Assembly: GCA_951812785.1 (NCBI GenBank) | Contig: OX638335.1 | Coordinates: 1,227,902 to 1,291,901, forward strand | DNA length: 64,000 nt | Reading direction: 5' to 3' | DNA from: an uncultured Gammaproteobacteria bacterium | GTDB taxonomy: Bacteria; Pseudomonadota; Gammaproteobacteria; UBA4575 | Shown here: one piece after another, positions 19,906 to 32,335 of the stretch | How the letters are laid out: each line of letters opens with the position of its first letter | Position numbering within the stretch: position 1 is the stretch's first letter | Translations under genes and position numbers: made by a program | Notes under the pieces: generated by a model | Databases searched by the model: none | The model's input: the letters and a program-made list of their open reading frames with translations, nothing else | What the model was told of the DNA's origin: nothing

Positions 19906-22281
19906 CTACCATATCGAATCCCGCAGCGCGAGTATAACATCTTCTTTGGTATGCAATCCATACTCTGGCGAGTAATGCGATGTACATGCCAAAACGAAAA
20001 AGCGTTCATCATGCAGTGAATAAAGCACACCCGCATCCCTTAATTGGCGATGCTGCCACTCGGGTATATTGACCGTATACCGCTGTAACTTTCGTGCGAT
20101 GGTGCGTAACTTCTGGGGATCGTGGGCGTTCTCTAACTCCTTAGCTAAGCGCGGTGCCCCCTCGTATGGGACAAGAACCGGCAAGGAGTGATCATCATCG
20201 ATCAGGTGGAAGTTTTGTGCGCAAGTCCTGAATTTAAAGCGTAGAAAATCCTCTTCTCGGGTGATTTTGCTTGGCCAGCAACCGAGAATGTCTTTGTTGT
20301 CTGTATGAGACCCATTCTTCCAATAATACAAGCGGAAATATTCTTCGATGCGATCCAAACCAAGCGGATCTCCGACTGTTTGACTCAACACCTCGCCAGC
20401 GGTTTCAGCACTGTTGCGGATAATCCCTGGCGGTGCGGATTCATCTGGTGTGAAAATAATCATCTGCCCACCTGGACTGCCTTGGCGCTGCGTTAGCGTG
20501 CCTTCCCTATCGCAACGACCGGCCGCTTGGGCGATGCTGTCCAAGCCAGCCATGGCGCGATACACAACCGGGAAGTCGATGTCTACTCCCGCCTCAATCA
20601 ATTGAGTGGCAATCAGGCGAACGGGCTTTCCGGCCTCTAAGGCATTCTTGATTTCAGCCAGCCTGCTCTTGCGGTGTTCCGGACACATCAACGTCGAAAG
20701 GTGATAGCGGTGATCATCATCAGGCAGAAGATCAAACACTTCTCTGGCGTGCCGCCGCGTATTGACAATGCACAAAACTTGGCGGTGTTCAGCTAGTTTG
20801 GCGGCCAGCGTAACGTTGTTAAGGCGAGTTCGCAGATTTTCGCATTTGACTCGCCTCAAGGCCCGATAAAACTTGCCTGGATCAGGAATGATTTCTTTGG
20901 GTTGTTCGATGCCAATGCTGAATTCAGCATTACTTTCAATGGCAGGTTGGGTGGCAGTGCAAAGTACCACCGATGTGCCGTAACTCTTGACCAGTTGTTC
21001 CAGTGTACGCAAACAGGGATCCAGGTATCCCACCGGAAGGTTCTGGGCTTCGTCCAGAATGACAACAGACCGGGCAATATTGTGGAGTTTGCGGCAACGG
21101 GAAGGTCGATTGGCATGCAGCGATTCAAAAAATTGCACATTAGTGGTGACGATAATGCGGGCATCCCAGTTCTCTGCCGCTAACCGAGACCAGGTACTTT
21201 GCTTATCTTCGTCCGCGCCGAAATTAGAATGATGTTCAAGTACAACCTCGGGGCCAAACTGTGCCAGCGCCTCTCTAAATACCTTGGCGTTCTGTTCGAT
21301 GATGGAGGTATAGGGTATGACATAGATGACCCGGCGCAGGTTGTGCTTGCGAGCATGAGCCAGCGCAAACGCCAATGAAGATAGCGTTTTACCACCTCCG
21401 GTGGGCACCGTCAGACTAAAAAAGCCGGGTTGTTCAGGCGCTGCTTGCAGACACTTATTGTAAATTTGTTCGCGTATTTGATTGACAGGGGACCTCGCCG
21501 CCTTGTTTTGCAGGGCAATGATGTACATTTTCAGGCTTTTTTCAAGCTTGAGCATGGGCGGCAAGCATTTTGTTCTCGCTGTTTTTTTTTCAGGTGACAT
21601 AAAGGATTCAGTCGCCAGAAAGTCGGCATCCACGAGCGTGGAAAAGAGCATGCGCATAAAGAAAGACAGGTTAAGCCCTTCGTGTTTACCGCCTGTACAT
21701 AGGATTCTCTCGTTTAATTCGCTCGAGAAATTGAGCAGTGATTCAGGTGCGTTGCCTTGGTAGGCAGGGATATCTTTTTTTAGTCGGCTCTCCAGAGATG
21801 CCTCTGAGGCTGCTGCGATACCGTCGGCAAGCCCTGCATGGTGTCCGGCGATCAGATAGCTAAATAAATAGCCGTAATTTTCAATTGTCTTGTGAGCATG
21901 TTGTGCGCCAGCAGTGGCATGATCAACCCTACCCTTGATTTCGCCTTCGTGAGATCCACTACCTGGTTGCCGGATATAATCTTGAAACGCATCGGAATAC
22001 TTACCAAGGTCGTGCCAGAGACCTACCAGAGAACCCCATGCACGGACGCTCTCTGCACTGTGCAGGTCTCTCGCGAACATGTCCTCTGCAAAGCCTGCTG
22101 ACCAGTAGGCCACTTTGTTCAAATGGCCATGGTCTGGTTTGAATGTTTTGCAATGCTCACAAGTGAGCATTGAACACTCGTCCGCGTTCTGCCCCAACGG
22201 TGTAAATAATGGCTCCCATTCATCCTCGGGAGATACGCCGCTATTGAGCTGAGGCTTGCTGTGGGCAAAATAGCGTTTCAT
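19906..22281 (-). CDS. cas3: Cas3 helicase-nuclease, locus 1
   Basis: A 791-residue Cas3. The start is taken at 22281 ([10 protein letters not shown]) with AAGG about 9 bp upstream; a longer reading to 22365 adds an unlikely hydrophobic extension. The HD nuclease domain has [11 protein letters not shown] near residue 90. The helicase has Walker A VPTGGGKT near 292, DEAQNLP (a variant DEAH box) near 406, and [10 protein letters not shown] motif VI. It degrades targets marked by Cascade. It is the first gene of the cas operon. Confidence 0.95.
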   Translation of the reverse strand: MKRYFAHSKPQLNSGVSPEDEWEPLFTPLGQNADECSMLTCEHCKTFKPDHGHLNKVAYWSAGFAEDMFARDLHSAESVRAWGSLVGLWHDLGKYSDAFQDYIRQPGSGSHEGEIKGRVDHATAGAQHAHKTIENYGYLFSYLIAGHHAGLADGIAAASEASLESRLKKDIPAYQGNAPESLLNFSSELNERILCTGGKHEGLNLSFFMRMLFSTLVDADFLATESFMSPEKKTARTKCLPPMLKLEKSLKMYIIALQNKAARSPVNQIREQIYNKCLQAAPEQPGFFSLTVPTGGGKTLSSLAFALAHARKHNLRRVIYVIPYTSIIEQNAKVFREALAQFGPEVVLEHHSNFGADEDKQSTWSRLAAENWDARIIVTTNVQFFESLHANRPSRCRKLHNIARSVVILDEAQNLPVGYLDPCLRTLEQLVKSYGTSVVLCTATQPAIESNAEFSIGIEQPKEIIPDPGKFYRALRRVKCENLRTRLNNVTLAAKLAEHRQVLCIVNTRRHAREVFDLLPDDDHRYHLSTLMCPEHRKSRLAEIKNALEAGKPVRLIATQLIEAGVDIDFPVVYRAMAGLDSIAQAAGRCDREGTLTQRQGSPGGQMIIFTPDESAPPGIIRNSAETAGEVLSQTVGDPLGLDRIEEYFRLYYWKNGSHTDNKDILGCWPSKITREEDFLRFKFRTCAQNFHLIDDDHSLPVLVPYEGAPRLAKELENAHDPQKLRTIARKLQRYTVNIPEWQHRQLRDAGVLYSLHDERFFVLACTSHYSPEYGLHTKEDVILALRDSIW

Positions 22282-22429
22282 TAGGTAAAGCCTTGAATTG
22301 ATTTTGGGAATTATTATTGGTGAATAGTAGCGCCTGAACAGTTGAATTTGCAAGAAGAGCAGCATAAAGTTTCATTCAATCTCATCGAAGTAATGGTTCT
22401 AAAAATGGGGAAAGGTCAGCATCAATAAT

Positions 22430-22530
22430 TGTAGTTAGTTCAGACCCGATCTGACAATTAGCAATCCGCAAGGGTTGCAAACAAGAGAGTTACCCGTTTT
22501 GATAAAGGTGTTGAAATCTTTAAATCAAAA
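22430..22530 (-). mobile_element. IS481-element end fused to the REP transposase gene
   Basis: About 100 bp matching the transposase-5' end of the IS481 element at 27753-28931 (TGTAGTTAGTTCAGACC through GCAATCCGCAAGGG and TTACCCGTTTTGATAAAGG to TTTAAATCAAA). The outermost bases carry one extra base relative to the other copies. Its interior cut edge joins the 3' part of the transposase gene at 22458-23021, whose last 20 or so codons it supplies. Confidence 0.85.
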
Positions 22531-23021
22531 CTAAAAGAAAGATATTGCTCGTGTGGTGTTAGCACAAGTTTTTCTCTACCAAACGCATTTTCTAGATAAC
22601 TAGACCATTCATATTCGCCGGGTGTTTTCATCATGTCAGCCGTTACTAGGTTTAACTCTATATAACGCATACATGTAAATAAATATTTCTCGCTATCAAC
22701 TAAACTTGCTTTAAATCGACTTTCCCACAGTGTGCCACAACGACCAAATTGGTAATTAATGTAAGGAACATAATGTCTACCAACATACTGCATTGCCAAA
22801 CTAATTCCTTGTTGAAATTTTGGCGTTATTATCAAATGCACATGATTTGTCATTACTACATAGGCATACAAAAGACAGTCGTAACGATTAAGTGCTTCAC
22901 TTAAGCATTGAAGGTAAGCTTGATAATTTTCACGTTCAAAGAATATTGGCTCGCGATTGTTACCTCGTTGAATAATATGGCATGAAACACTAGGCAGGAA
23001 AAAACGAGGTTTTCGAGGCAT
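22458..23021 (-). CDS. REP-associated tyrosine (Y1) transposase with IS-derived C-terminus
   Basis: A 187-residue TnpA/RAYT-type protein, opening MPRKPRFFLPSVSCHIIQRG. MTNHVHLI (about residues 57-64) is the HUH metal-binding motif, and the catalytic tyrosine lies in the YIELNLV helix region (CMRYIELN). Such proteins cut single-stranded DNA at REP hairpins. The natural C-terminus is lost: residues from about 165 (TPLSKRVTLLFATLADC) are read from an IS481 end. The catalytic core looks complete. A strong AT-rich hairpin overlaps the start codon. Confidence 0.85.
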   Translation of the reverse strand: MPRKPRFFLPSVSCHIIQRGNNREPIFFERENYQAYLQCLSEALNRYDCLLYAYVVMTNHVHLIITPKFQQGISLAMQYVGRHYVPYINYQFGRCGTLWESRFKASLVDSEKYLFTCMRYIELNLVTADMMKTPGEYEWSSYLENAFGREKLVLTPHEQYLSFSFDLKISTPLSKRVTLLFATLADC

Positions 23022-23052
23022 CTATATTTTTAAACATAGTTAAAAATATAGA
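23021..23052. repeat. Hairpin at the start of the REP transposase gene
   Basis: Perfect 13-bp arms TCTATATTTTTAA and TTAAAAATATAGA flank the 6-base loop ACATAG. It begins at the transposase start codon and extends upstream. REP transposases usually recognise hairpins near their gene ends, so this could be its substrate or a translational control. Confidence 0.8.
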
Positions 23053-23121
23053 TTAGCAAGAACAACTACAAAACCTGGTTAAAATCGCACTTATCTACCT
23101 TAAAAAGGGCCTTGACTCCTT

Positions 23122-23517
23122 TTACTGGGAAACTGAGCTTAATTTTAAATGTTTAGAAAAGGGAATGAAGTCTCTGTCTGTGTAAAGTAGCGGTAACTTT
23201 TCTTCTATACAGAATGTGGCAATAATTATGTCCGCTGTCTTTCTAATAGTAATTCCCTTTTTCCTGAGTTTCCGATAGTGATTGGCAGCCTTAAGTGCAA
23301 GTTGTGTGCTTAGCATATTGTATTGGTGCAACCTAGCCAGACATTTTTTGGTGGTGTTCTAGTCTTTATCCAAATGAAAACCGCGTAATATTTCAAGAGC
23401 TATGAGGTCTCCAATAGCTACTTCTTGTTTGCCTAAGGCAATGTCTAAAATATTGGTTTCGGGGGTATTTTTACCATTAAAATAATCAATCCAGACACTG
23501 GTATCAACAATTATCAG
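23122..23517 (-). pseudogene. vapC: vapC PIN-domain toxin with an internal stop codon
   Basis: The frame reads IIVDTSVWIDYFNGKNTP (first PIN aspartate), LIALEILRGFHLDKD, a TAG at 23359-23361, then in the same frame NTTKKCLARLHQYNML, TADIIIATFCIEEKLPLL and YTDRDFIPF (last PIN aspartates). The only obvious start codon would be CTG at 23517-23515, overlapping the vapB stop as CTGA, so the original ATG is also lost. Family: type II RNase toxin cleaving tRNA or rRNA. With a nonsense codon in the middle and a weak start, the toxin is very likely dead. Confidence 0.88.
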
Positions 23518-23708
23518 TTATCAGTTCTCATATCATCAAGGTCACCTTCCCACTTAAGCTTACCTCTAAGGTTGCGTATGCTTTCTTGTTTTTTTAGTCT
23601 TATCAGGGTATTAAGTCCTTTTTCTACAACCTCTTTATTGGTTTGCAAACCAGTAGCCTTAAGAGCGTCCGCCATAAGCTTGTCGTCAATCACTATGTTT
23701 GTTCTCAT
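23514..23708 (-). CDS. vapB: VapB-family antitoxin
   Basis: A 64-residue protein opening MRTNIVIDDKLMADALKATG, the ribbon-helix-helix DNA-binding start of the VapB family, followed by a basic then acidic tail (GKLKWEGDLDDMRTDN) that normally wraps the PIN toxin. It overlaps vapC by 4 bp. Its promoter carries a 10-bp inverted repeat (23717-23746), so autoregulation is likely to persist although the toxin gene is broken. Confidence 0.88.
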   Translation of the reverse strand: MRTNIVIDDKLMADALKATGLQTNKEVVEKGLNTLIRLKKQESIRNLRGKLKWEGDLDDMRTDN

Positions 23709-23716
23709 GTTGACCT

Positions 23717-23746
23717 ATGTGTATTAAACGTTAATATAATACACAT
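23717..23746 (-). promoter_or_regulatory. Likely VapB operator
   Basis: The perfect inverted repeat ATGTGTATTA / TAATACACAT has a 10-bp spacer that is itself partly palindromic (AACGTT). It lies 8 bp upstream of the vapB ATG, over the expected promoter, as in autoregulated vapBC operons. Confidence 0.65.
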
Positions 23747-23760
23747 TTTGGGTCAAAAAT

Positions 23761-23877
23761 ATAACAAGCGCAAACGCTCGGATCAATTTTACGCTGCGCT
23801 TCAAATTGCCCGGTGTTGCAGGCGTTATTACTGCAGGATTAGTGATTTTATACCGCAAGAAGAAGCTCTCTTCATAA
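23761..23877 (+). other. attC-like stretch joined to an EamA C-terminal remnant
   Basis: From ATAACAAGCGC at 23761 to GGCGTTAT at 23828 the sequence resembles a VCR-type attC site, with internal pairing between CAATTT and AAATTG around TGCGC. The same right side, from 23812, also reads as the last residues of an EamA transporter (GVAGVITAGLVILYRKKK, stop at 23877). It is similar but not identical to the tail of the EamA pseudogene at 10.8-11.6 kb. The attC reading is uncertain because the right core (GTTATTA) deviates. The next 190 bp up to yoeB hold nothing recognisable. Confidence 0.45.
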
Positions 23878-24065
23878 AAATGTAATTCTCTTAGCTTGAA
23901 AATACCGTCTACGTTTCATATTTAGAGAACGTATTGCTCGATAGAACTGAGTCAAAAATAGTAATAAGCCCGCGACCTTACAAGTCGGTCAGACACAATG
24001 CCTAAAAGCTGCGTCGTTCGTTCCTTACTATGCAGAGTCTCGTCAGTGAATTTGTCATTATGGCT

Positions 24066-24338
24066 CTAGTATTGATCGTAATGGCCACCTATAGCGAATA
24101 TATAAATGGACGTGTCATTGAATCGATATATTAATCGGTCTTTTTGCGAGATTCGTCGAGACCAAAGTCCTGACAGATTATGTTTGAGTGGCTCAGGCCT
24201 ACCTAATCCAGAGGTCAAATCTTCAGAGCGAAGCACTTCCTTGAGCAATTTACGGAGTGCTTTGTGCAATTGTGTGTCCTGCTCACGCAGCTTTTCGTAT
24301 TTCTCCCAGGTATTACCTTCAAACACCAGTGATTTCAT
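24066..24338 (-). CDS. yoeB: YoeB/Txe-family mRNA endonuclease toxin
   Basis: A 90-residue RelE-fold toxin, opening MKSLVFEGNTWEKYEKLRE. GLGRPEPLKHNLSGLWSRRI carries the catalytic Glu and Arg residues, and the C-terminus GGHYDQY holds the conserved His-Tyr pair of YoeB. It cleaves mRNA in the ribosomal A site when free of antitoxin. It overlaps yefM by 20 bp. Length and motifs are intact, so this pair is probably functional, unlike the neighbouring vapBC. Confidence 0.92.
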   Translation of the reverse strand: MKSLVFEGNTWEKYEKLREQDTQLHKALRKLLKEVLRSEDLTSGLGRPEPLKHNLSGLWSRRISQKDRLIYRFNDTSIYIFAIGGHYDQY

Positions 24339-24591
24339 TCAGTTCGTTATCTGTTGGTCTATATCCATTGTCATTACTATGTGTGTTCAGCGAATTTGCT
24401 ATCTGTTGCATCAAATCACTATTTTGCAAAACGTAAAGGCTTTCCTGTTCGCGTTCCCAGTCTTCAGCACTCATCACGACAAAAGCCTCGCCCGCTCGGC
24501 GTGTTACCTTAATCGGTTCATGGGCACTAATTGCTTGTTCTACAAAGCTTCTCAGGTTGTCTCTAAACCGGTTTACGCTAATTGTTTCCAT
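24319..24591 (-). CDS. yefM: YefM-family antitoxin
   Basis: A 90-residue Phd/YefM protein. The N-terminal DNA-binding domain METISVNRFRDNLRSFVEQA leads into RAGEAFVVMSAEDWE, and the C-terminal, flexible half neutralises YoeB. It is the first gene of the pair, which ensures antitoxin is made before toxin. A TGTAC-type operator lies just upstream. Full length for the family. Confidence 0.92.
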   Translation of the reverse strand: METISVNRFRDNLRSFVEQAISAHEPIKVTRRAGEAFVVMSAEDWEREQESLYVLQNSDLMQQIANSLNTHSNDNGYRPTDNELNEITGV

Positions 24592-24604
24592 TTTTCACCT
24601 ATTT

Positions 24605-24627
24605 ATGTACTGTATTCCCGTACAATT
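24605..24627 (-). promoter_or_regulatory. YefM operator with two TGTAC half-sites
   Basis: On the minus strand TTGTACGGGAATACAGTACAT holds two half-sites, TGTAC and GTACA. TGTACA-type palindromes are the known core of yefM-yoeB operators. It lies 14 bp upstream of the yefM ATG, over the expected promoter. Confidence 0.6.
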
Positions 24628-24900
24628 GTAGTTGCGTTAGCTATAGCAAGTCAAATCACTCGGATGCAGCTTGGTGATTCTCCAGATTTAACCCATACGC
24701 AAGCACCATAGAACAAACAACTTTCTCGCTGAATTGATCGTCAAGCGCATCAAGAACAAAACTTCTTCAATAGAATCATCTTTATGATATGCAACCCCGG
24801 TATAGAGGTTTGTTCTGATTCAAACTTTATGGGCTCTTTGATACCACGCAAAATATTTTTACAGATTTAATAGTGAATACTTACTCTTTGGTTATCAAGT
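24628..24900. other. Gap between yefM and fumC with no gene found
   Basis: These 273 bp contain no supported gene. They carry the upstream part of the yefM promoter and the 3' flank of fumC. GTTGCGTTAGCTATAGC at 24631-24647 is faintly attC-like, but no partner core was found. Confidence 0.5.
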
Positions 24901-27750
<2,850 letters not shown>

Positions 27751-27752
27751 TC

Positions 27753-28931
27753 TGTAGTAGCTCAGACCTGATCGTACCGTTACCGGTTATTGATAGGAGT
27801 CTGTCAGTTTAGATGTGAGCTAAATTCTTTTCAGCCCAAATCAATTTACCATCCATTAACCTGTCCATGGGTGTGCTACCACCGCCCATGTTGCCTTGAT
27901 GAGTGCGTTCATTGTGATCAGTTTCTATCCAGTTGTCTTGATCTTGTTGTCAATCCTCCCTGGTTGAGTACCGTTTTTTCCTGAAGGTAATTTGATAAAA
28001 CTCATTCAGAATGGTTTTATCAAAGCGCTCACAGGTGCCATGGGTTTGCGGTGATCAATGTCGTTAATGGCCAGGTATCACCGATCGTCATGATGCTCCA
28101 CGCGCCCACAAGATTCTGTGCCTCTGTCGGTTAAACTACGTAGCATCGGCAAGGCATGCTTTTCAAAAAACGGTAGCACCTCATCAAAGAGTAGGTCTGC
28201 GGCGGTAATCGGCGTCTTAGTCGTGTAGAGTGCCGCAAAGGCGATCTTGCTGTAGGTGTCTACGAACGTTTGCTGGTATAGCCGACCAACACCTTTGAGG
28301 TGGCCTAGGTAAAACGTATCCTGGCTGCCTAAGTCACCAGGATGTGCCGTGTCAATCTCACCACAGGCCTCGTCATCCTGTTTCTCAAGGGCGGCGATCT
28401 GTGCATCGCTTAAGATAATGCCATCCTTGGCAATTTCTTCTTCGAGTGCTTTGAGTCATTTCTTGAAGTGCTCTAGAGTATGGCGCAGCCAAACGCAACG
28501 CACACCGCTACCAGCGATCAACACACCAGTTCATTGCTGCTTCGATGTCGCCCAACCGCGGGCTGTTCAATCGCTGACGTAACCCCTGCATGTGCTGTGG
28601 GTTCATCCACACGGTTTTTAACATCGGCTGTTCTACGACTCTTGTCAATCCGTGAGTCAATGCCACCTTCTTCAACCCGCTGTTGATAACGATAGAATGT
28701 GTCTCGCGACACCCCCATGACTTGACAGGCGCTAGATACGTTGCCCAGTTCTTCTGCTAAGTTGAGCAAGCCCGCCTTGTGTTTAATGATTGGATTGTTA
28801 GTATGAAGCATGAGAGTTACCTGCCTTTTTGGTTTGATTTAAAGATTTCAACACCTTTATCAAAACGGGTAACTCTCGCTTTTGCAACCCTTGCGGATTG
28901 CTAATTGTCAGATCGGGTCTGAACTATTACA
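27753..28931 (-). mobile_element. IS481-family insertion sequence (1,179 bp)
   Basis: The terminal inverted repeats are TGTAGTAGCTCAGACCTGAT at the left and TGTAATAGTTCAGACCCGAT (reverse complement, at the right). The element carries one transposase gene on the minus strand (see next entry). Its ends recur at 13171, 22430, 53893 and 56814. No clear target-site duplication was seen: the flanks are ATATAATC and AATTATCG. It lies directly after purB and 83 bp before hsdM, marking the left edge of the accessory island. Confidence 0.88.
27809..28811 (-). pseudogene. IS481-family transposase, broken
   Basis: The N-terminal 95 residues (MLHTNNPIIKHKAGLLNLAE, helix-turn-helix, VSRDTFYRYQQRVEEGG) end early at SNELVC. 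The rest continues in another frame (GSGVRCVWLRHTLEHFKK, then GSQDTFY and DRGTESCG of the DDE domain, ending AEKNLAHI). About ten bases appear to be missing after SNEL compared with intact relatives. A second fault turns CGA into TGA in FKK-R-LKAL, and further faults follow. The derivative at 56814-57490 shares the first fault, so it predates their separation and the element must have moved with transposase supplied in trans. Confidence 0.85.
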
Positions 28932-29014
28932 AATTATCGCTTGCTAAACATTAAAAATCAGTCGATAAGACAGCTAGGGACAGGTATCAAACGTCTTCAA
29001 ACAGGAATAACAGT

Positions 29015-30562
29015 ATGACCAGTATGCAACAACGCGCCGAACTGCAACGCCAAATCTGGCAAATTGCCAACGATGTGCGCGGCTCTGTGGATGGCTGGGA
29101 CTTTAAACAATATGTTCTCGGCACGCTGTTTTATCGCTTTATCAGTGAAAACTTTGCCAACTATATAGAAGGTGGAGATGAAGGCATTAACTATGCTGAG
29201 CTTGAAAACCATGTAATCACCGGTGACATCAAAGACGACGCCATCAAAACCAAAGGCTATTTTATTTACCCAGGCGAACTGTTCAGCAATGTATCCGCAA
29301 ATGCCAACAACAACGAAAATCTAAACACCGACTTAGCCGCTATTTTTGCCGCCATCGAAAGTTCGGCCAGTGGCTATCCATCTGAAGTCGATATTAAAGG
29401 GCTGTTTGCGGATTTCGACACCACCAGCAACCGTTTAGGTAATACCGTAAAAGATAAAAACACCCGTTTAGCGGCTGTATTAAAAGGCGTAGAAGGTCTT
29501 AATATTGAACAGTTTGAAGAGAATGAAAACGACCTGTTTGGTGATGCCTACGAATTTTTAATCTCAAATTATGCCGCCAATGCCGGTAAATCCGGGGGCG
29601 AGTTTTTCACCCCGCAACACGTCTCTAAGCTTATCGCCCAGCTTGCCATGCACGGGCAAACCAGCGTCAATAAAATTTATGATCCCGCCGCCGGTTCTGG
29701 CTCGCTGTTGCTGCAAGCCAAAAAGCACTTTGATGCCCATATCATCGAAGACGGCTTCTTTGGCCAGGAAATCAACCACACCACCTACAACCTTGCCCGT
29801 ATGAATATGTTTTTGCACAACATCAACTACGACAAGTTTAATATGATGTTAGGTAACACGCTAATAGCCCCTCACTTTGGCGATGATAAGCCCTTTGATG
29901 CCATTGTCTCTAACCCGCCGTACTCGGTAAAATGGATTGGCTTAGACGACCCAACCCTGATTAACGATGATCGTTTTGCACCCGCCGGTGTACTAGCCCC
30001 TAAATCAAAGGCCGACTTTGCTTTTGTGCTGCATGCTTTGAGTTACCTATCCAGCAAAGGCCGCGCAGCGATAGTCTGCTTCCCCGGTATTTTTTACCGT
30101 GGCGGTGCCGAGCAAAAGATCCGCAAATACCTTATCGATAACAACTATGTTGAAACGGTGATATCTCTGGCGCCTAACTTGTTTTTTGGCACCACCATCG
30201 CGGTGAATATTCTGGTGCTGTCCAAACACAAAACCGATACGACGACCCAGTTTATTGATGCCAGCGGTGAGGGGTTCTTTAAAAAAGAAACCAACAATAA
30301 CGTCATGCTCGATAAACACATCGAAACCATTGTGGCCATGTTCGATAGCAAAGACAATGTCGAGCACGTTGCCCAATCAGTGGCCTATGAAAAGATAGCC
30401 GAGAACGATTACAACTTATCCGTAAGCTCTTATGTGGAGGCTAAAGATACCCGTGAGGTGATTGATATTACTCAGCTTAATGCCGAGCTTAAAACGACTG
30501 TTGCGAAAATCGATCAACTGCGTATGGATATTGATGCCATTGTTGCGGAGATTGAAGCATGA
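29015..30562 (+). CDS. hsdM: HsdM, type I restriction-modification DNA methylase
   Basis: A 515-residue N6-adenine methylase. It has an N-terminal HsdM helical domain (about 1-150), SAM-binding motif I in [13 protein letters not shown] (about residue 228), and catalytic NPPY near residues 300-303 ([12 protein letters not shown]). With HsdS it methylates a bipartite site. hsdS starts within its stop codon (ATGA). The gene is intact, but hsdS has a nonsense codon and no hsdR is present in the window. Confidence 0.95.
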   Translation: MTSMQQRAELQRQIWQIANDVRGSVDGWDFKQYVLGTLFYRFISENFANYIEGGDEGINYAELENHVITGDIKDDAIKTKGYFIYPGELFSNVSANANNNENLNTDLAAIFAAIESSASGYPSEVDIKGLFADFDTTSNRLGNTVKDKNTRLAAVLKGVEGLNIEQFEENENDLFGDAYEFLISNYAANAGKSGGEFFTPQHVSKLIAQLAMHGQTSVNKIYDPAAGSGSLLLQAKKHFDAHIIEDGFFGQEINHTTYNLARMNMFLHNINYDKFNMMLGNTLIAPHFGDDKPFDAIVSNPPYSVKWIGLDDPTLINDDRFAPAGVLAPKSKADFAFVLHALSYLSSKGRAAIVCFPGIFYRGGAEQKIRKYLIDNNYVETVISLAPNLFFGTTIAVNILVLSKHKTDTTTQFIDASGEGFFKKETNNNVMLDKHIETIVAMFDSKDNVEHVAQSVAYEKIAENDYNLSVSSYVEAKDTREVIDITQLNAELKTTVAKIDQLRMDIDAIVAEIEA

Positions 30563-31761
30563 GGGAGCTGAGTTACATGGAAAGGCTGCTGGGTGGTGCT
30601 GAGGTTAGTTGGCTACCATTAGGTGAAGTGACACAATATGAACAGCCCACTAAATACCTTGTAAAAACAAAAAACTATGATGATGCGTTCGAAACGCCTG
30701 TTCTGACGGCAGGTAAAACTTTTATTCTTGGATACACAGATGAAACTAACGGAATTAACAAGGCATCAGAGGCACCTGTAATCATTTTTGATGATTTTAC
30801 AACGGCTAGTAAATGGGTTGATTTTGACTTCAAAGCCAAATCATCAGCAATGAAAATGATCACGTCAAGTGATGATACTAGGTGCATTCTAAAATATGCT
30901 TATTATTGGATGAATGCTCTACCTAGTGATCTAATTGATGGCGACCATAAGCGTCAATGGATTAGCAATTATTGCAACAAAGAAATCCCAATCCCATGCC
31001 CAGAAAACCCAAAAAAATCACTGGAAATCCAAGCCGAAATCGTCCGTATTTTGGACGCATTTACTGCGCTTACCACCGAGCTTACCACCGAGCTTACCGC
31101 ACGTAAAAAACAATACAACTACTATCGCGACCAGTTGTTGAGTTTTGAAGAAGGGGATGTAGAGTGGAAAACGTTGGGGGAGGTGGCGGAGTATTCTAAA
31201 GCGCGCATTAGCTTTGGGGAACTTAATGAAGCTAACTATGTAGGTGTTGAAAATCTTTTACAAAATCGTTTAGGGAAAACTAAATCTACTCGTGTACCAG
31301 AGCAAGGAAATCTTACTCAGTATGGCGATCAGGACATTTTAATTGGCAATATTCGCCCTTACTTAAAAAAGATATGGCACGCAGATCGAATTGGTGGAAC
31401 AAATGGTGATGTACTTGTTATTCATATAACGGATAAAGCTGTAAACCCTCGATATTTGTATCAAGTTTTAGCAGATGACACATTTTTTGAGTACAACATG
31501 CAAAATGCCAAAGGCGCAAAAATGCCTTGAGGAAACAAAGATAAGATAATGGGATACCCAGTCCCCATCCCCTGTCCGGACAATTCAGAAAAATCACTTG
31601 CAGAGCAAAAACGCATAGTCGCCATCCTGGAAAAATTCGACACTCTAACCAACTCCATCAGCGAAGGCCTGCCCCGCGAAATCGAACTACGCCAAAAACA
31701 ATACGCCTATTATCGCGATTTACTATTGAGCTTCCGTAAGACAGAAGAGGTAGCGGCATAA
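30559..31761 (+). pseudogene. hsdS: hsdS, type I specificity subunit with an in-frame TGA
   Basis: Two target-recognition domains with family linkers: a first TRD (about 1-150) ending in PIPCPENPKKSLEIQAEIVR and a coiled coil, then a second TRD from VEWKTLGEVAEYSKARISFG. The frame stops at TGA 31528-31530 inside [21 protein letters not shown]; relatives have Arg there, so CGA to TGA is the likely change. It resumes at once in the same frame to 31761 ([15 protein letters not shown]). The truncated product would keep TRD1 and most of TRD2 but lose the last coiled coil. Full length would be 400 residues. Confidence 0.88.
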
Positions 31762-32335
31762 TGGGATTTGATTCAGGCATTCATCATCGCCGATCAATTC
31801 GATTACAAGGATATGATGATTCTCAAACAGGTGCGTATTTTGTAACCATTTGCGCCCAACATCGGGAATGTTTGTTTCGCGACATTACCGATGGAAATGT
31901 GTGGTTAAATGATGTAGGACAAATGATTGAGCGATGGTATCGGGAATTGGCATATAAATTCCCCGATATTCAATGCGGTGATTTTATATGCATGCCCAAC
32001 CATGTCCATTTTGTCGTGATAAACGTAGGGGCAGACCTGCGTGTCGGTCCGAATGACGGCAAAAATGGGGAATTCTCAACACGGGCGAACACACAGGTTC
32101 GCCCGTACCGAGGATTGTGCAATGGTTTAAAACCATGACAACCAATGCGTACATTGATGGTGTCAAACATCATTATTGGAAACCATTTTACAAACGATTA
32201 TGGCAACGTAATTATTATGAGCATATTGTCCGTAATGAGGCTGATTTAAACCGTATTCAACAATACATTAAAAACAATCCTGCCCTCTGGCAACAGGATG
32301 CATTGCACCCGAAGCAGGCAGAACAACATGGTTGA
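31761..32335 (+). pseudogene. REP-associated Y1 transposase, frameshifted at an internal REP hairpin
   Basis: RAYT-type protein: HHRRSIRLQGYDDSQTGAYF and MPNHVHFVVI (HUH motif) are in the first frame to 32138. QWFKTMTTNAYIDGVKHH and RNYYEHIVRNEADLNRIQQY (catalytic Tyr region) are in another frame to 32335. The shift lies just after a perfect hairpin (32081-32106) embedded in the low-complexity stretch GEFSTRANTQVRPYR. It overlaps the end of hsdS by 1 bp and the start of rhuM by 8 bp, so it was inserted in, or assembled into, the R-M operon in the place where hsdR would be expected. Confidence 0.82.
32081..32106. repeat. REP-like hairpin inside the second Y1 transposase gene
   Basis: Perfect 10-bp arms ACGGGCGAAC and GTTCGCCCGT around the loop ACACAG. 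Hairpins of this GGGCGAAC type are widespread REP-like sequences, often placed in RAYT genes. The frame is lost within the next 30 bp. Confidence 0.8.

Noticed and set aside
22281..22365. N-terminal extension of cas3 of locus 1
   Set aside because: The added residues are hydrophobic and atypical; the ATG at 22281 has a better ribosome-binding site and fits the family N-terminus.
13205..22530. A composite transposon bounded by IS481 copies carrying CRISPR-Cas locus 1
   Set aside because: Only partial IS ends in direct orientation are present, without a complete IS on either side or a target duplication, so recombination is preferred.
24628..24660. A second attC-like site upstream of yefM (GTTGCGTTAGCTATAGC)
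   Set aside because: Only one core-like word is present, with no matching partner or internal pairing.
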